Origin: Cercis canadensis
Taxonomy: Eukaryota > Streptophyta > Magnoliopsida > Fabales > Fabaceae
Assembly: GCA_003255065.1 (NCBI GenBank)
Contig: QAOA01005205.1
Coordinates: 575,630 to 639,629, forward strand
DNA: 64,000 nucleotides
Direction: 5' to 3'
Part shown: piece by piece, positions 10,511-22,035 of the stretch
Position numbering within the stretch: the stretch's first letter is position 1
Layout: each line of letters starts with the position of its first letter
The notes under the pieces: model-generated
The model's database searches: none
What the model was told of the DNA's origin: nothing
What the model saw: only the letters and a program-made list of their open reading frames with translations
Translations under genes and position numbers: made by a program

Positions 10511-11034
10511 AGTTTAATTATAATTTTGGTCATCTTATTTTAATAACTTGAATATTTTTGTCCTTTTTATTTAAAAATAAACAATTTAGTCAATCTATAT
10601 TAATAAAATGTATAATTTTGATCATAATGTCTTTGAGTCAAAAGTTCTCCAATTTACAATTTCACCATTCATATTGAAAAGTTACGTCTTGCGAATCTTC
10701 CTAATAAATTTCAACTTGATCTAACGGTGAAAATTAGCCCAAAATATCTAAACTAGAAGTTTTTATCTAATTGGTGATCTAGATGTATTCGCTGTTAGAT
10801 CAAACCAAAATTTTGTGGGGATGTTTACAAAATGTAGGTCTTCAATCTGAATGGTGAGATTATGAATCACATAACTTTACACCTTGAAATAGATTTAAAA
10901 AAATTTAGCTTAAAAATAAAAAGACAAAAATTATATATTTTATGAATATACAAAGATTAAATTGTTCATTTTAAATTAATTGGGACTAAAAAGTTTAAAT
11001 TGTTAAAATAAAAAGATCAAAATTGTAATTAAGT
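10511..11034. mobile_element. Mutator-type element, 524 bp, with 10-bp TSD
   Basis: The ends are inverted repeats: left AGTTTAATTATAATTTTGGTC, right end in reverse complement ACTTAATTACAATTTTGATC. It is flanked by a perfect 10-bp repeat AAAAAATAAA at 10501-10510 and 11035-11044. The duplicate locus near 19570 lacks it, so the insertion post-dates the duplication or was lost from the other copy. No coding capacity. Confidence 0.8.
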
Positions 11035-11076
11035 AAAAAATAAAGGAAAGCAAACCGGTAGCGCAATAGTACGTGA

Positions 11077-11813
11077 TAGGCCTATTCGTCGGTCGAATTC
11101 GGTCGGTTTGGAGGACATTTTGATCCGACCGAGTGTGTAAAAATTGAGGAAATGCAAACCCATTACCGACCAAAGCAATCTTGGAACCAATAGAATCGGT
11201 TTCAGGTGGATTGGGCATGTTTATTCGGATTGGGCCGGATGTATGAATTATTATTTTTTGAAGAAACTGTTATGGGCTTTGTATGGGCCAACTCTTGTCC
11301 AATTGAAATAACAATAGCAATTAGTCCAAAAAAATCAAATTCCAAAAAAATGACAGTCCAAAACAATTAAAAATTGATAAAATGATCTATTGTACATGAC
11401 AAAATGGTCTACTGTTTGAAGTGTAGGTTGATTCGAAGAAAACTTCACAAGCTTAGAAACTTGAGCAGACACTGATTGGCGACTCGCGTATGCATTCTCT
11501 TTCAGTGGGTTTCTGAAGCAAATGAATTATGAAAGTGTGAAATGAAATCTCCCTTTCAAGTTCGCGAAAGAATGTTGCCCTAGTGTTGAATGCACTGTTT
11601 AATGAAGGAAAAAAATCCTTACTTACACTACTCGGTCGATTCGATTTTATTCAGTTTTACTTAGTGAAAACCGAACTGACCGGTCCAAGCCGAAATCTTA
11701 AATCTCAGCCATTTGATTTTGTCTTTCTTTCATCTATAACCGATGGATTGGCATCAAATTGGTCTGGTTCGATCGGGTTGTTATGGGTTAGTTAGGTTAT
11801 GTGCACCCCTAAC
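11077..11813. mobile_element. Unclassified element rich in GGTTCGGT-type words
   Basis: A block with many CGGTCGG, CCGACCGA and ACCGAACTGACCGG words, absent from the matching place in duplicate copy 2. A 6-bp repeat ACGTGA brackets it (11071-11076 and 11814-11819). It resembles the element at 1834-2298. Open frames within it are not protein-like. Confidence 0.55.
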
Positions 11814-12572
11814 ACGTGAGTACTCGTCCAGCAAACAAATGAATTTGTTGTACCCATTTACATAAATAATTAAGGAGATATTTGCTAATTGGTCCCTCTG
11901 CATTTGATAAAAGGAAAAACAGAGAGCTATTTTTTTCTATTGTGAAATTTTTTTTATAAAATAAACACATGGGGAGAGAAAGAAGAAGAGGACATGAGTG
12001 GAGCAACCAGGCTAGAAAGCTAACACCAACCACAATTTTTCGGGCTTCCACACTCCACGCTTTGCCCCAAGACAGGGAAATCTAGTGTGACTAGTGAACC
12101 CATATTAAATATTTGTTGAACAGTTGTAAAGTTGGAGTTTTATGGCACAAAATCTAATGGCTAATGATTAGAAGATGGGCATGCTTGGTTATGGTTGTAC
12201 ATAATTGTGCATTCTAGTTTATTTCAAATAACTGTTAGACACACCACTTATGTCTCACCAAATCACACAATTTTGAAGCTCAGATAAGCATGAGATGTTT
12301 AATTTTTTTAATAATTATAATTAAATCTCTAAGGTACATATTTAATTAGATTCATAGTTATATAGTTTAGGGACACGAATAATGATAATCTAACTATATT
12401 TTTAATTTTTAGTATCAAAACAAAGTGGATTAAAAATATAAGAGAATTGACTAAAAGAATTATTAATCTAATAGTATTGTGTATTTCTATATAACAACAA
12501 AATAAATTTAATCAGACATAAAGACAGGCTCATTATTTGCATATAATTTTCAGTTATGGCTGCTCCACGATG

Positions 12573-13216
12573 GCATTGCTATATCTAACTAATTACTTGC
12601 CAATGCCCACTAGAGATTCAACCCTTTCATAAGTTTTTGTTTGATTGTGCACAGCATAAAACTTACAAATCTTACAAATGTAGTTATTTGTAACATTTTC
12701 TTTTAAATAAAACGCCATTATGCTTTCAAAACAAAGACCAAATGTATCAATTCTGTTATGACTTTCCTATCTTGTGATTGCAATTATTCAAAATTTTGCA
12801 AAAGGGCTAAACCATACTTTTCAGGTTCTTCAATGTTAAGATTAGAGACGCATATGACTTGACTATCTTTAAGACGATTCTTTCTTAGAAAGCAACTCTA
12901 TGTAGAAATGTTAGTTATCATGCCACTGCTAGAAAGTAGCATGATGACACACATTTTATAAATATTATTTTAAGTGGACAAGTTTGTCAGAGAAAGCTTG
13001 TACGATTTTGTCATAATACTAGTTATCATACAATGCACGATTTTTTAATACGACTAAAATAATGTTGATGCCCTTGTCATTGCTCTCCAATTAATTTGGT
13101 TGTTATTATTTTACGTAAATGATGCACGATTCAAAGATATTTGATGTAGTAATATATATGAGATTAAAACTTGTTATTAATTTTTTTTCAATACATGAAG
13201 AGGCTACTAAGCCTAA
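12573..13216. other. Intergenic, no feature seen
   Basis: AT-rich, downstream of the ECA1-like frame on the minus strand and probably including its 3' UTR. No repeat or RNA gene was recognised. Confidence 0.4.
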
Positions 13217-13572
13217 TTAAGATGAGGGAGATGGGCTTTTTGCGATCAAAGCGCATCTCTTCCAAATTTGTTGGCCCCTTGTCAAAATTTGAGAAATGGT
13301 ACTTTTGAAATCTGGGTCAAATGTCAAGGCGTTCATCAAATCCAAGTGACAACGCTGCCCTAAATGGTTCACAAGTTCATCACAGCATCCCTCCGTTACT
13401 TCGCCCTTCCCGAAAAGTATACTTCCAGATATTTGATCACGACATATTGGAGTCAATCTAGATCCGCATTCCTCTAGATGTTGAACCCATTCTGCTGAGA
13501 GCTTGGGGGGTATTCTGAGGAAAGCCCGGGGGACACCAACAAACCAGTGCAAGCTGCAAGGAAGACCATCAT
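13217..13572 (-). pseudogene. ECA1/prolamin-like secreted cysteine-rich protein, frame broken
   Basis: Minus-strand frame 13217 to about 13510 encodes a prolamin-like (ECA1 gametogenesis-related, DUF1278) domain: conserved Cys pattern LEECGSRLTPIC, FGKGEVTEGCCDELV, GQRCHLDL and a final WKRC. Such proteins are small, secreted and often expressed in reproductive tissue. This frame has no ATG of its own; upstream it reaches a stop. Adjacent ATGs at 13572 and 13569, in another frame, give a signal-peptide-like start (MMVFLAACTGLLV). The two frames meet at a run of six C (plus strand G run, 13505-13510): one missing base there separates signal peptide from mature domain. This is either a young pseudogene or a homopolymer error. 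An alternative is an upstream exon spliced at the TTGCAG just before the domain. Confidence 0.65.
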
Positions 13573-16369
13573 AAGGAGGAAGTTATTGCCGAATCTTGCC
13601 GAATCTTGCCATAGTTTCGAAAGATTATGATTTTTGCTTTTAGCTATGTAGTAGTTTTGCTGGTGGGAGTAAATGCATTGAAAAATTACTTTTGTAGAGG
13701 TATAAAAGTCTTCTCAACGTTAGCAATAAATGGTATAAGTTTCGAATGAATTTATTAAGGAGATCAGTTCATAACGCACTTCGCTTCTACATGCAATTAA
13801 TAATCATTTCCCCTTTTACTTCCTATTAAAATATTTACTTTCACCCAATATATTCTTTAAATGGAAAATTTAAAATCTTCATAATCATTTCTTGAGCTTT
13901 CCAAAATAAAATAAAATAAAATTCTTTTGATAAACAACTAGTCATTCAAAACAAATGGTGTTTATTGAGAGTATTGTCAATAATTGTGCATAGAGAAATA
14001 ACTAGATACTACTTATTTCATTTACTATTGAAAAAAATTGAATTCGAATAATCTTATTCTATAGTGGTAATTACAACGGATTCTATTTCATTTATGTGCT
14101 TTAAAATTGTCCTACTTTTCATTTAAGCTCAAATAGGGTTTGGCAAATTTAGCCTTGCCCGGAAGTTAAACATTATTTTATTGAAAATGTCTCATATTGA
14201 TAAATTGTTTTAGAATTACCCAATTTTGGTAAAAATAATAATTTTAAAAGTGTATTATTTGTGTCAATATGCCTTATTCATCATTTCTTTCACATCCAAA
14301 ATCATTTTTTTCCCATTGCACATTATAAATTCTTTTTATAAAGACTATAATATCTTATAAACCTTTCCTCCTATTTCCTTATGTTGACAAATGTTCACTA
14401 GGTAAATCAGACATTAATATTAAAATAGATGTTTGAGATAAAACTCCATGCAATTCTCTTTTATAAATGTTCTTTTAATTCATTTATTCAGAAGATGGAG
14501 CAATTTTAGATTCCTGAAAATATAGATTATAGAAGTGTAGATGTTATCACTTAGTAATATGATAATAGAATAGGCTGGGCATTAAGGTGTTATAGATCTC
14601 AATTGCTCAAACCCACTTTCAAGAATATTGTATATTTTAAACATACAGAAATATTTGACAATTATTTAGTCCTGGAACCTATTTCATATATTTTACAGAG
14701 AACTCAGTTGGCTTTAGCAGTTTCTATGTTTTTTCTTATACTTTTTCTTGTAGGCCACTTCTCATTCCTGCCTTTGATTTTCTATTTTCACAGCACTGAA
14801 ACCTGAATAGGCCTTGATACAGTTAAACTGAAATAAACTAAATAAGGAATTACTTTTTTAATATCACATAAACACATTAGAAACAAATTAGAACAAAGAA
14901 AGCAATAAAAAATTGACTAGGTATCTGGTCTATAAATTTTACCCGTAAGTGAATGTAACTGCAATGTAAGCAAATGGACAGGCGACAGCAAGTGAAGGGG
15001 AAAAAAAAAAAGTTGCCTAAGAGTAAGTAATGCCTATATGAGCTCTATATTTCCATGTCAAATATGAGACAACATAGTGTTTAAATAGGGAACCATATAT
15101 CACTTGTTTTTAGCCTTATATCAATATTTTTAACTTGATTGGATAGTATTTAGGATTTTAAATTATTTTTAGTACCGTGGCTTTGACTCTAAGTTCGAAT
15201 ATGAAACCCATAAACCCTGAGAACGACATTAATTTAGTTGGATTTCAACTTTTGAAACATGTTGACTATTAGGATATTATTTATGTTGATTGGGATTTTT
15301 AATTTGATTGGTTTAGTTTTGATTCTTTTTAAGTTTTAAATTATTACACTGTTTTAGCATGTTTTTCGTTATTTATTATTTTAAAAAAATCATATTAATG
15401 ATTACCATTAAGGAAAAATATATATAATCACAATGAATTTCATTTAGTAATTCTGATTTTTATTTCGTAATATTTTTATTAATTAATTCAGAAAACACAA
15501 TTAAGGAGGGTATTGATTATTAACTTTTTAGTGCATAATTTCACACATTTTGCAATTTTAATTAATTATAAATTACTTAATTTCTAGATATCATTGTGAA
15601 TATTGCTATTACTACAATTTATTACTGATGAAATTTGAATTTCTGAATTATTAAATTTTTTAACTAGGCCGCATGCTCTAACTCTGTGGCACTTGTTAAC
15701 TGTTGAGGCAATGTTTTATCCTTTTATATGATTTCTTTCCACATTATTGCTGCATGTAGCCAAGTTATCCTGCATATCCTTGATGAAGAGTGTGCAAAAC
15801 AAAAGGGTGTTGAGGATGAAAGCGCATTTCTCCTTTTGATATTTCCATTTTTCAACAATCAGCAAAATGGAATGATATGAAGGCAAAGGAGATTGAGCTT
15901 TGAACACTTATGGTTATGGGGTTTATGGGTATGGCTATCTATATTAAAACAACATTAGTTGCCTATATGCCCATGAAATATAACTGAGCCGTATGATGTT
16001 ATTATGATGTTATTATGATGTTATTATGATGTCATTAGTTGCCTACATTAAATAAGAAAATTCAGTTTATTTAGAATTCAACTTCAAATTTGGTCATCAA
16101 TGAGTATAAAAGTTTATCCCCATAAATTATGATGTTATTAATTGGATACATTATTAACAACCGATTACCATAGCCTCCCGATTGAATTTAGAAGAAATTT
16201 GTGGGATACACCAATATATTATATTGCTTGATTAACGAATTTTTCAATAATGAAAAGGCTTAAAAGAAAATATTCTGTAATCACGCTCTAATTAATAGGA
16301 ATAATGGGAAAAAAAAAAATAAAGATCAAATTTCCAACTGAATTGTTTATTCTAGAACCATTATGCTCC
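13573..16369. other. Long intergenic stretch
   Basis: AT-rich with no supported gene. The 67-codon frame near 14603 is hydrophobic and low-complexity, without family resemblance. A short tandem repeat lies near 15992-16035. Confidence 0.5.
15992..16035. repeat. Tandem repeat, 11-bp unit, four copies
   Basis: The unit ATGATGTTATT repeats about four times in a row, the last copy diverged (ATGATGTCATT). Confidence 0.8.
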
Positions 16370-16377
16370 TATAAATA
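16370..16377 (+). promoter_or_regulatory. TATA box of the TPD1-like gene
   Basis: TATAAATA, 43 bp upstream of the start codon at 16421; with a start site about 30 bp downstream this leaves a very short 5' leader. Confidence 0.6.
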
Positions 16378-16420
16378 GCACAACATACTAGCTGTAATTT
16401 GTGTTATCAGAGACTCAGAG

Positions 16421-17161
16421 ATGGCTGCAATTATCAAAGTTCTTGGCATAGTTCTCTTCCTTGGCCTCATTGGCAGAGGTATATAGTTGTTTTTTTTTTT
16501 CTTTTCTATGTTGGTTCATACTTCTTCTTTTTTTCTCTTTTGATATATCTTTTTATTTTCTACTCTTTCCTGTTTTTTGGCTCCTTATTGATCTCAATTG
16601 TCATGTGATTGTGCCTTTTCATCATGGATCAAACTTCAAATCTTAATACTCATCTCATTTTTGCTTTTTTCTTTCTTCCTCATCGCTCACAATGTTTAGA
16701 CAAAAAGGGTGACTAATAATGTATTTATCCTCCCTGATCTATTTCTCCAATTCTAGTCTACCCATGTAACTTTTACAATTGTAATTGGGAAAATTGTATT
16801 TAGGATTCATTTTGATAAGCCAATTACCAATTGTCGTTTGAATATTATTGCAGGCAACAGCCAATGTGCTTTAAAAGATCTCTCAGTAAGCCAATCTCAA
16901 ACAGGAGCAAGTATACATGGCAAGCCAGAATGGAAGGTGTCCGTTGCCAACAATTGTGTGTGTGTTCAATTGAATATCACATTGAATTGCAATGGATTTC
17001 AAACAACAGAGAGCATAGATCCTAAAGTTTTGAGTCTTTCTGGGGATACTTGTCTTCTTAATAATGGTCAACCTGTCTCAGAAACTCCCATCAACTTCAA
17101 ATATGCTTGGGACACCTCATTCCCATTGAACCCAATTTCCTCAATCATTGCTTGCTCTTAA
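16421..17161 (+). CDS. Small secreted TPD1-like protein
   Basis: Two exons, 16421-16478 and 16854-17161, joined by a GT-AG intron, giving 121 residues. Exon 1 encodes a signal peptide (IIKVLGIVLFLGLIG). The mature part begins NSQCALKDLSVSQSQTG and shows the TPD1-family pattern: CVCVQLNITLNCNGF, DPKVLSLSGDTCLLNNGQPV, then a C-terminal aromatic segment with YAWDTSFPL and a final IIACS. Six cysteines remain in the mature part. TPD1 is a secreted ligand of the EMS1 receptor kinase in anther cell-fate control; this protein belongs to the wider, mostly uncharacterised TPD1-like group (At1g05835/At4g32110 type), so that exact role should not be assumed. A TATA box lies close upstream. It sits alone between the two copies of the segmental duplication. 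Confidence 0.85.
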
Positions 17162-18611
17162 ATAAGGATACATTGCTGCAAATTGAGTAGTGCATCATAG
17201 GCCATGGCACAATAACACAAGTATTATATGTTAGTTGATTTTGTTTCTCCATTATGGAAGAAGTTTCTATGAATGAAATCTGAGATCAGTTTTCTTATAC
17301 CTCCACAGTTTAATTAATTACTCAGGCTTATGTATTGATCAATTTTATTTTCTTTATTTTTTTTCATACTCAATAGGATTCATTTGGATCAAGTTTGTTA
17401 TATGGACTATCAAATACTCAATAATAGCACACTCTGCCAGCATTTACAATGAGAAGTAAAAATTAATTTATGCTTATTTAGTAAAAGAGTGAAAAGAATA
17501 ATAAGAGTAATAAAATTGAAGGTGTCATCTTTTGTATTCCATCACTTGTATTTTTATCTCCAATATAGGAAGAGAGAAGGTGAAATAAAGAGAAATTATA
17601 TTTTCAAAATATTTCAATTAAATAAATATGTTTTTCCTTTATCATATGGTGGATAAGTGCAATTTCATTGAAATTAAGATGTATTCTATCTTAGCATTTT
17701 CATCTCCAATATGAGAAAAGATACTATTTTTTCCCCATAAATGAGGATAATAAGAAAATTAATCCTTATTTTAAAAGGAAAATATATTATAAAAAATATT
17801 AATGAAATAAAATATGTATTCCTTCATTATTATTTTCATCTCCTGCAGTATGAGAGAAGATACTTGTGTTTTTTCATGAATGAGGATAATAATAAAATCA
17901 ATCCTTAATAAAGGGAAGGTATATTCTCAAAAATGAAATAAATACATAGATCATGCCTGTTGTTAGGGAAAGGGGATAATAAGGTAATCAATGTTAACAT
18001 TTCTTCTTTCACAAATACCAAACTGGTTCACTTCATACAAAAAAAAGAATAACACCAAAAGTTTTAGGTGGGATATAATTATATAAATTCTTTTGACATA
18101 AAATTATATAATTTTCATTCCTTGTACTTCACTTTTCTTTTCTTTTCTTAATGAAAGAAAGCTTTCATTAAGCGGATAAGCTATCTGCATAAACATAAAA
18201 AGAGCAATCCCTCCAAAACTACTAGAACCTTTCTTTAGCTCTTTTTCTACAATTTTTTTACGACATGTCATTTTCAATGCTTATAAGTTTTATGTTCAAA
18301 CTCAAAATCGTAGATAAAAACACACTTCTAAGAGGGACAACCCAATATCATAAAGAGTGAAGAAGAAAATTAAGGTTAGTGGTAAATACCAGAATGTGCC
18401 AACAAGGGAATCTCATATGGAAGTGGCAAGGAAGGATCTGCTTGTTTTTTAGGCAAGTTGCTCATGAATCCATGATAAAAAACAATTGTGAATCTCTACC
18501 AAACTTGGGCTTCCACACCATAAGATCCATGAAATCAATGGGCCTAGGCTTGCATTGCATGAGGTGGATATCTGATATATATGCTAACTGCAAGTGGATC
18601 CAGTCCACCTT
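17162..18611. other. Intergenic between TPD1-like gene and duplication copy 2
   Basis: AT-rich; contains a degenerate tandem repeat (17520-17950). No gene is supported; frames around 18379-18690 have no recognisable family. Confidence 0.45.
17520..17950. repeat. Degenerate tandem repeat, unit about 130-150 bp
   Basis: Three blocks repeat in order the words CATCTCCAATAT or CATCTCCTGCAGTATG, then GAGAAGATAC, then ATGAGGATAATAA and an AATCAATCCTTA-like segment (starts near 17550, 17700 and 17830). Copies are well diverged. Confidence 0.55.
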
Positions 18612-19131
18612 GATTTGTTCCTTTTTTCTGCAATCCACTGACATTCTTAACAAATACAAATACACCTACGTTAATAATGAAGTAGTATAATATGTGATGA
18701 GAGCATATAGAGTACAGCTCGCAATGGATTGGGAAAACCCAACAAGCTAGTCAGAATTCCACCCAGATGAGAGATCAAGTTTTATCATTTAATCTCTAGT
18801 CAAATCGATTAGGCTGTGATGTCTCATGTCGTCTATGGCTGGGACTAATGTTGTACGGCTTTTTCCAACTGTATTGTATTCATATAAACCCAGATGTTAG
18901 TATAAAAGAAAAGAAAATCATAAACCAAGGTAAAACAACATGTTTTTCTTGCCAACTAAAATCAACCAAAACCAATTTGCAGTACTATTTAGCAATGGCA
19001 GCATAAACAGAGACAGTGAGATGGCACACCTTGCTTTGTCTCGTCCCTCCTTCCTTGTCCATATCCTAAATCTATTAAAATAACTAGTCGTGCTCTCGAC
19101 TAATTTCCACACAATGCCAAATAATTGATGT

Positions 19132-19335
19132 CTTTTTTTTTTTTTTTTTTACACTGAGAGTATTTTTACACATTTTGAATATAAAATTAATTAATGTTCG
19201 ATAAGAGAGCAGTGACCAATAAATTTATCCTAACAAGTGCGACTCTAAGAATTTGAATCCATAACTTTTGGCTTAGAATGCTTTAAAGCTCAACTTACTT
19301 TTATTAAGCTAACACATTGTTGGTCAAGTCCAAAT
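19132..19335 (-). mobile_element. Possible SINE with A-tail
   Basis: Present in duplication copy 2 but not copy 1. On the minus strand it ends in an ~18-base A tract (plus-strand T run about 19133-19150) and contains GGATTCAAATTCTT, a weak tRNA box-B-like word. No clear target duplication, so this is tentative. Confidence 0.35.
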
Positions 19336-19639
19336 TAAATATAATATTATCAAGATATTTGCTATTTTAGAAACAGCCTATAGCTGATTATTACAAGCAT
19401 GCATTTCTTTCTTCTTCTTCTTCTGCTTTCAAATTTTCCTTAATATTTTTCTTCATTCTTCTGTTTCAAGAATTTTCAAAATGATTGCCCTCACCTTTTT
19501 TCTTTTTTCATTTTTAATAAAAGAAAGCTGAATTTTGTACTTAGAAAAAAGAAGAAATTGTATCCAAAAAAAAAAAAAAGCAAATCGGTAGTGCAAGAGT
19601 ATCTTAGTACTTGTGCAGCAAACAAATGAATTTGTTGTA

Positions 19640-19833
19640 TTTATTTTTTTGGTTAATACTACAAGTATTCTTAATTTATTCAATTAGACGTGAGATTAAT
19701 CTCGTTCGAAAGTTAACGCAATTACGATTTTATCTCTTCAATAATATTTTCACTGGACCTCGAACCTTTTACCACAGCCAATAACACATGCCCAAAATTT
19801 AATTTACTACCAGTTGAACCAAGTCTTGCCGAT
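19640..19833 (-). mobile_element. tRNA-derived SINE, 194 bp, with 10-bp TSD
   Basis: On the minus strand the 5' part holds TGGTTCAACTGGTAG (complement of 19807-19821), like a tRNA box A, and GGTTCGAGGTCC (complement of 19755-19766), like a box B; spacing is about 45 nt. The 3' end is AACCAAAAAAATAAA. A perfect 10-bp repeat ATTTGTTGTA flanks it (19630-19639 and 19834-19843). Duplication copy 1 has the empty site with a single ATTTGTTGTA near 11840. Confidence 0.85.
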
Positions 19834-20178
19834 ATTTGTTGTACCCATTTACATAAACAATTAAGGAGATATATGTTAATCGGTCCCTCTGCATTTGATA
19901 AAAGGAAAAACAGAGAGCTATTTTTTTCTCGCGTCAATTTTTTTATAAAATAAACACATGGGGAGAGAAAGAAGAAGAGGACATGAGTGGAGCAACCAGG
20001 CTAGAAAGCTAACACCAACGACATTCTTTTGGGCTTCCACACTCCACGCTTTGCCCCAAGACAGGGAAATCTAGTGCTAGTTTGTGGCCCCAGTTTAATG
20101 TTAAGTTCCAGAAATTTCTTTATTTTCTTTTTGGAGTAGGGTCATATGATGAAGCTAGAAGAAGGCCCCAAAGATGCT

Positions 20179-20180
<2 letters not shown>

Positions 20181-20216
<36 letters not shown>
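20181..20216. repeat. (TA)n microsatellite
   Basis: About 17 TA units, inside duplication copy 2 only. Confidence 0.95.
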
Positions 20217-20219
<3 letters not shown>

Positions 20220-20693
20220 GACTAGTGAACCCATATTAAATATTTGTTGAACAGTAAAGTTTGAGTTTTATGGCGCAAAATCTAATGGTTAATGATTAGA
20301 TGATGGGGGATTTCTGGGTTATGGTTGTACGGAATTGTGCATTCCATTTTATTTCAAAAAACTGTTAGACACACCACATATCACACAATTTTGAAGCTCA
20401 GTTAAACATGAGCCGTTTAATCTTTTTTTAATAATTATAATTAAATCTGCAAGGTACATATTTAATTAGATTCATAGTTATATAGTTTAGGGACACATAT
20501 AATGATAATCTAACTATATTTTTATTTTTCAGTATCAAAACAAAGTGGATTAAAAATATAAGAGAATTGAGTAGAAGAGTTATTAATCTAATAGTATTGT
20601 GTATGTTTATATAATAAAATAAATAAATTTAATCAGACATAAAGACAGTCTAATTATTTGCATATAATTTTCAGTCATGGCTGCTCCATGATG

Positions 20694-21039
20694 TGTCCAC
20701 AACAAAAGAGGCTCCATAAAATAGCGAATGATCGAAGACATAAAAAAAAAAGCAAGAAAAAGGAACCATCAAACAAAGTGGGACAAGATGTATTACTGTA
20801 GTACTGACGTGGATTTGCTCCATTCCCAACTCCAAATATACAAATAAGAGTAAGCTTTAATATTTAATAAAATAATAATTAAAAAAATATTAATTATAAA
20901 ATAATATTTAAAAAAATTATATGTGTGATAAAATAGTTTAATATTTGTTAAATTTTGAATTTTTTAATGATTATTTTATTATGCATATTAATTTTTTTAT
21001 GATTATTTTGTAGTTAATTTTTTTAATAATTATTTTATT
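20694..21039. other. Intergenic, very AT-rich
   Basis: Runs such as AATAATTATTTTATTAAAT; no gene seen. Confidence 0.4.
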
Positions 21040-21159
21040 AAATTTTAAAGGAAAAAATCCAAAAAAACTCTATTGAACTATGCATTGTGTGCGCTTTATC
21101 TCCAAAACGTTAAAAATGTGCAATTGAATTGAGTTCTTTTAACTATTAAAATGTGCGAT

Positions 21160-21840
21160 TTACCCCCAAAACTTAAATGAACGTCCAATAATTGATGAAA
21201 AGAAGCACGTGCCACGCACGTGTGCTGTTTGTAAGTGGCACATTATCACTTTCTTCCTTCTCCTTCCACGATATTGCGAGCTCCGAGACCTCGGTCCCCG
21301 GTGGCTCTTCTTCACCTGTTGTCTCTTCTTTCCCTGACACAAATACAACTTGAAATCTCTTGGTTCCGAAGTTGCCATTACAAGGCCATGATACGCTTCA
21401 ACACGATATGGGTCTTTCTTTAGAATATCTTTGAACTCATTTCTGGCCGATTCGTAGTCACCGTTGTAGATATACATGTGAGCCTTCAGCAGTGGCCACT
21501 CAAACTCAACGGGTTCAAGTTCAATCAAACGGTCTATCACCTGAATTGCTTCTTCAAGTTTGCGCCTTCTTATTTTGACCTCCATGAGAAATCAGAGTGC
21601 TTCGACATCATTGGGATTGTCACTCAATTGTTCTTCAATCAATCTTTCTTTTTTCTGAGAGTAAGATTTTCCATCGACTCGTTGGTGGACTCCACAGTGG
21701 GTGGCGCAATTGGGACTGCAATGACTGGCTTGTGCTAAAGACTCATGAAGAATAATGCGGCTGTAGCTATGGTAATGCAGGTGGTTCTAACAAGAGGTGA
21801 GAAAACGGGGTTTAGGTTTTGGAGCAGCTGGGCAAGAGTG
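21160..21840 (-). pseudogene. SG1: Captured fragment of SLOW GREEN 1 (chloroplast TPR protein)
   Basis: Reading right to left, three pieces in different frames resemble the plastid TPR protein SG1: a hydrophobic start (CITIATAALFFM) then KPVIAVPIAPPTVESTNESM; then LIEEQLSDNPNDVEAL, an in-frame stop, FLMEVKIRRRKLEEAIQVID; then a TPR-like run (KAHMYIYNGDYESARNEFKD, DPYRVEAYHGLVMATSE) that jumps to PRDFKLYLCQG, as if an internal stretch were missing. After that homology ends. At least two in-frame stops and a frameshift rule out function as SG1. The ATG at 21585 still opens a 141-codon frame. It lies inside a Mutator-type element, so it is a transposon-captured fragment. Confidence 0.8.
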
Positions 21841-21865
21841 TACCTGGGTTTACATAGAGTGCAAT

Positions 21866-22035
21866 GATCTCTGGTTAGCAATGAGGAAGAGAGAGGGGGA
21901 GAGAGAGAGAGAAAGAAGAGTGTGATTGGAGGTTGAAGATGATAAATTTTGAAAATGATCTCTGGTTAGCAATGAGGGAGAGAGAGAGAGAGAAAGAAGA
22001 GTGTGGCTGGAGGTTGAAGATGACAAATTTTGATA
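21866..22035. repeat. Tandem duplication (~90 bp x2) inside the Pack-MULE
   Basis: GATCTCTGGTTAGCAATGAG followed by a GAGA-rich run and GAAGAGTGTG...GGAGGTTGAAGATGA occurs twice in a row, copies starting near 21868 and 21957. Confidence 0.85.

Larger units (their letters stand above)
9484..12572. repeat. Segmental duplication, copy 1
   Basis: Sequence blocks here recur in the same order and orientation at 18612-20693. Matching parts include 9487-9775 (with 18615-18925), 10035-10230 (18930-19130), 10290-10500 (19345-19560), 11820-12085 (19600-20075) and 12090-12570 (20218-20692). The matching blocks look about 90% or more identical by eye. This copy is longer because it carries three insertions: a solo LTR (9780-10033), a Mutator-type element (10511-11034) and an unclassified element (11077-11813). 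No convincing gene is seen in the shared part. Confidence 0.9.
18612..20693. repeat. Segmental duplication, copy 2
   Basis: Direct-orientation counterpart of 9484-12572, about 6 kb downstream of it. It lacks the three insertions of copy 1. It has its own: a tRNA-derived SINE (19640-19833), a SINE-like T-tract insertion (about 19132-19335) and an extra ~150 bp including a (TA)n run (about 20078-20218). Shared blocks hold no convincing gene. Confidence 0.9.

Noticed and set aside
13217-13552. 111-codon frame as a complete gene starting at 13552
   Set aside because: The first codon is TTG, not ATG; the domain frame has no ATG before an upstream stop. Reported instead as a frame-broken ECA1-like gene.
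14603-14806. 67-codon hydrophobic frame
   Set aside because: AT-rich low complexity, no start context, no family resemblance.
18379-18690. 103-codon frame
   Set aside because: Partly overlaps the segmental duplication whose other copy does not keep the frame.
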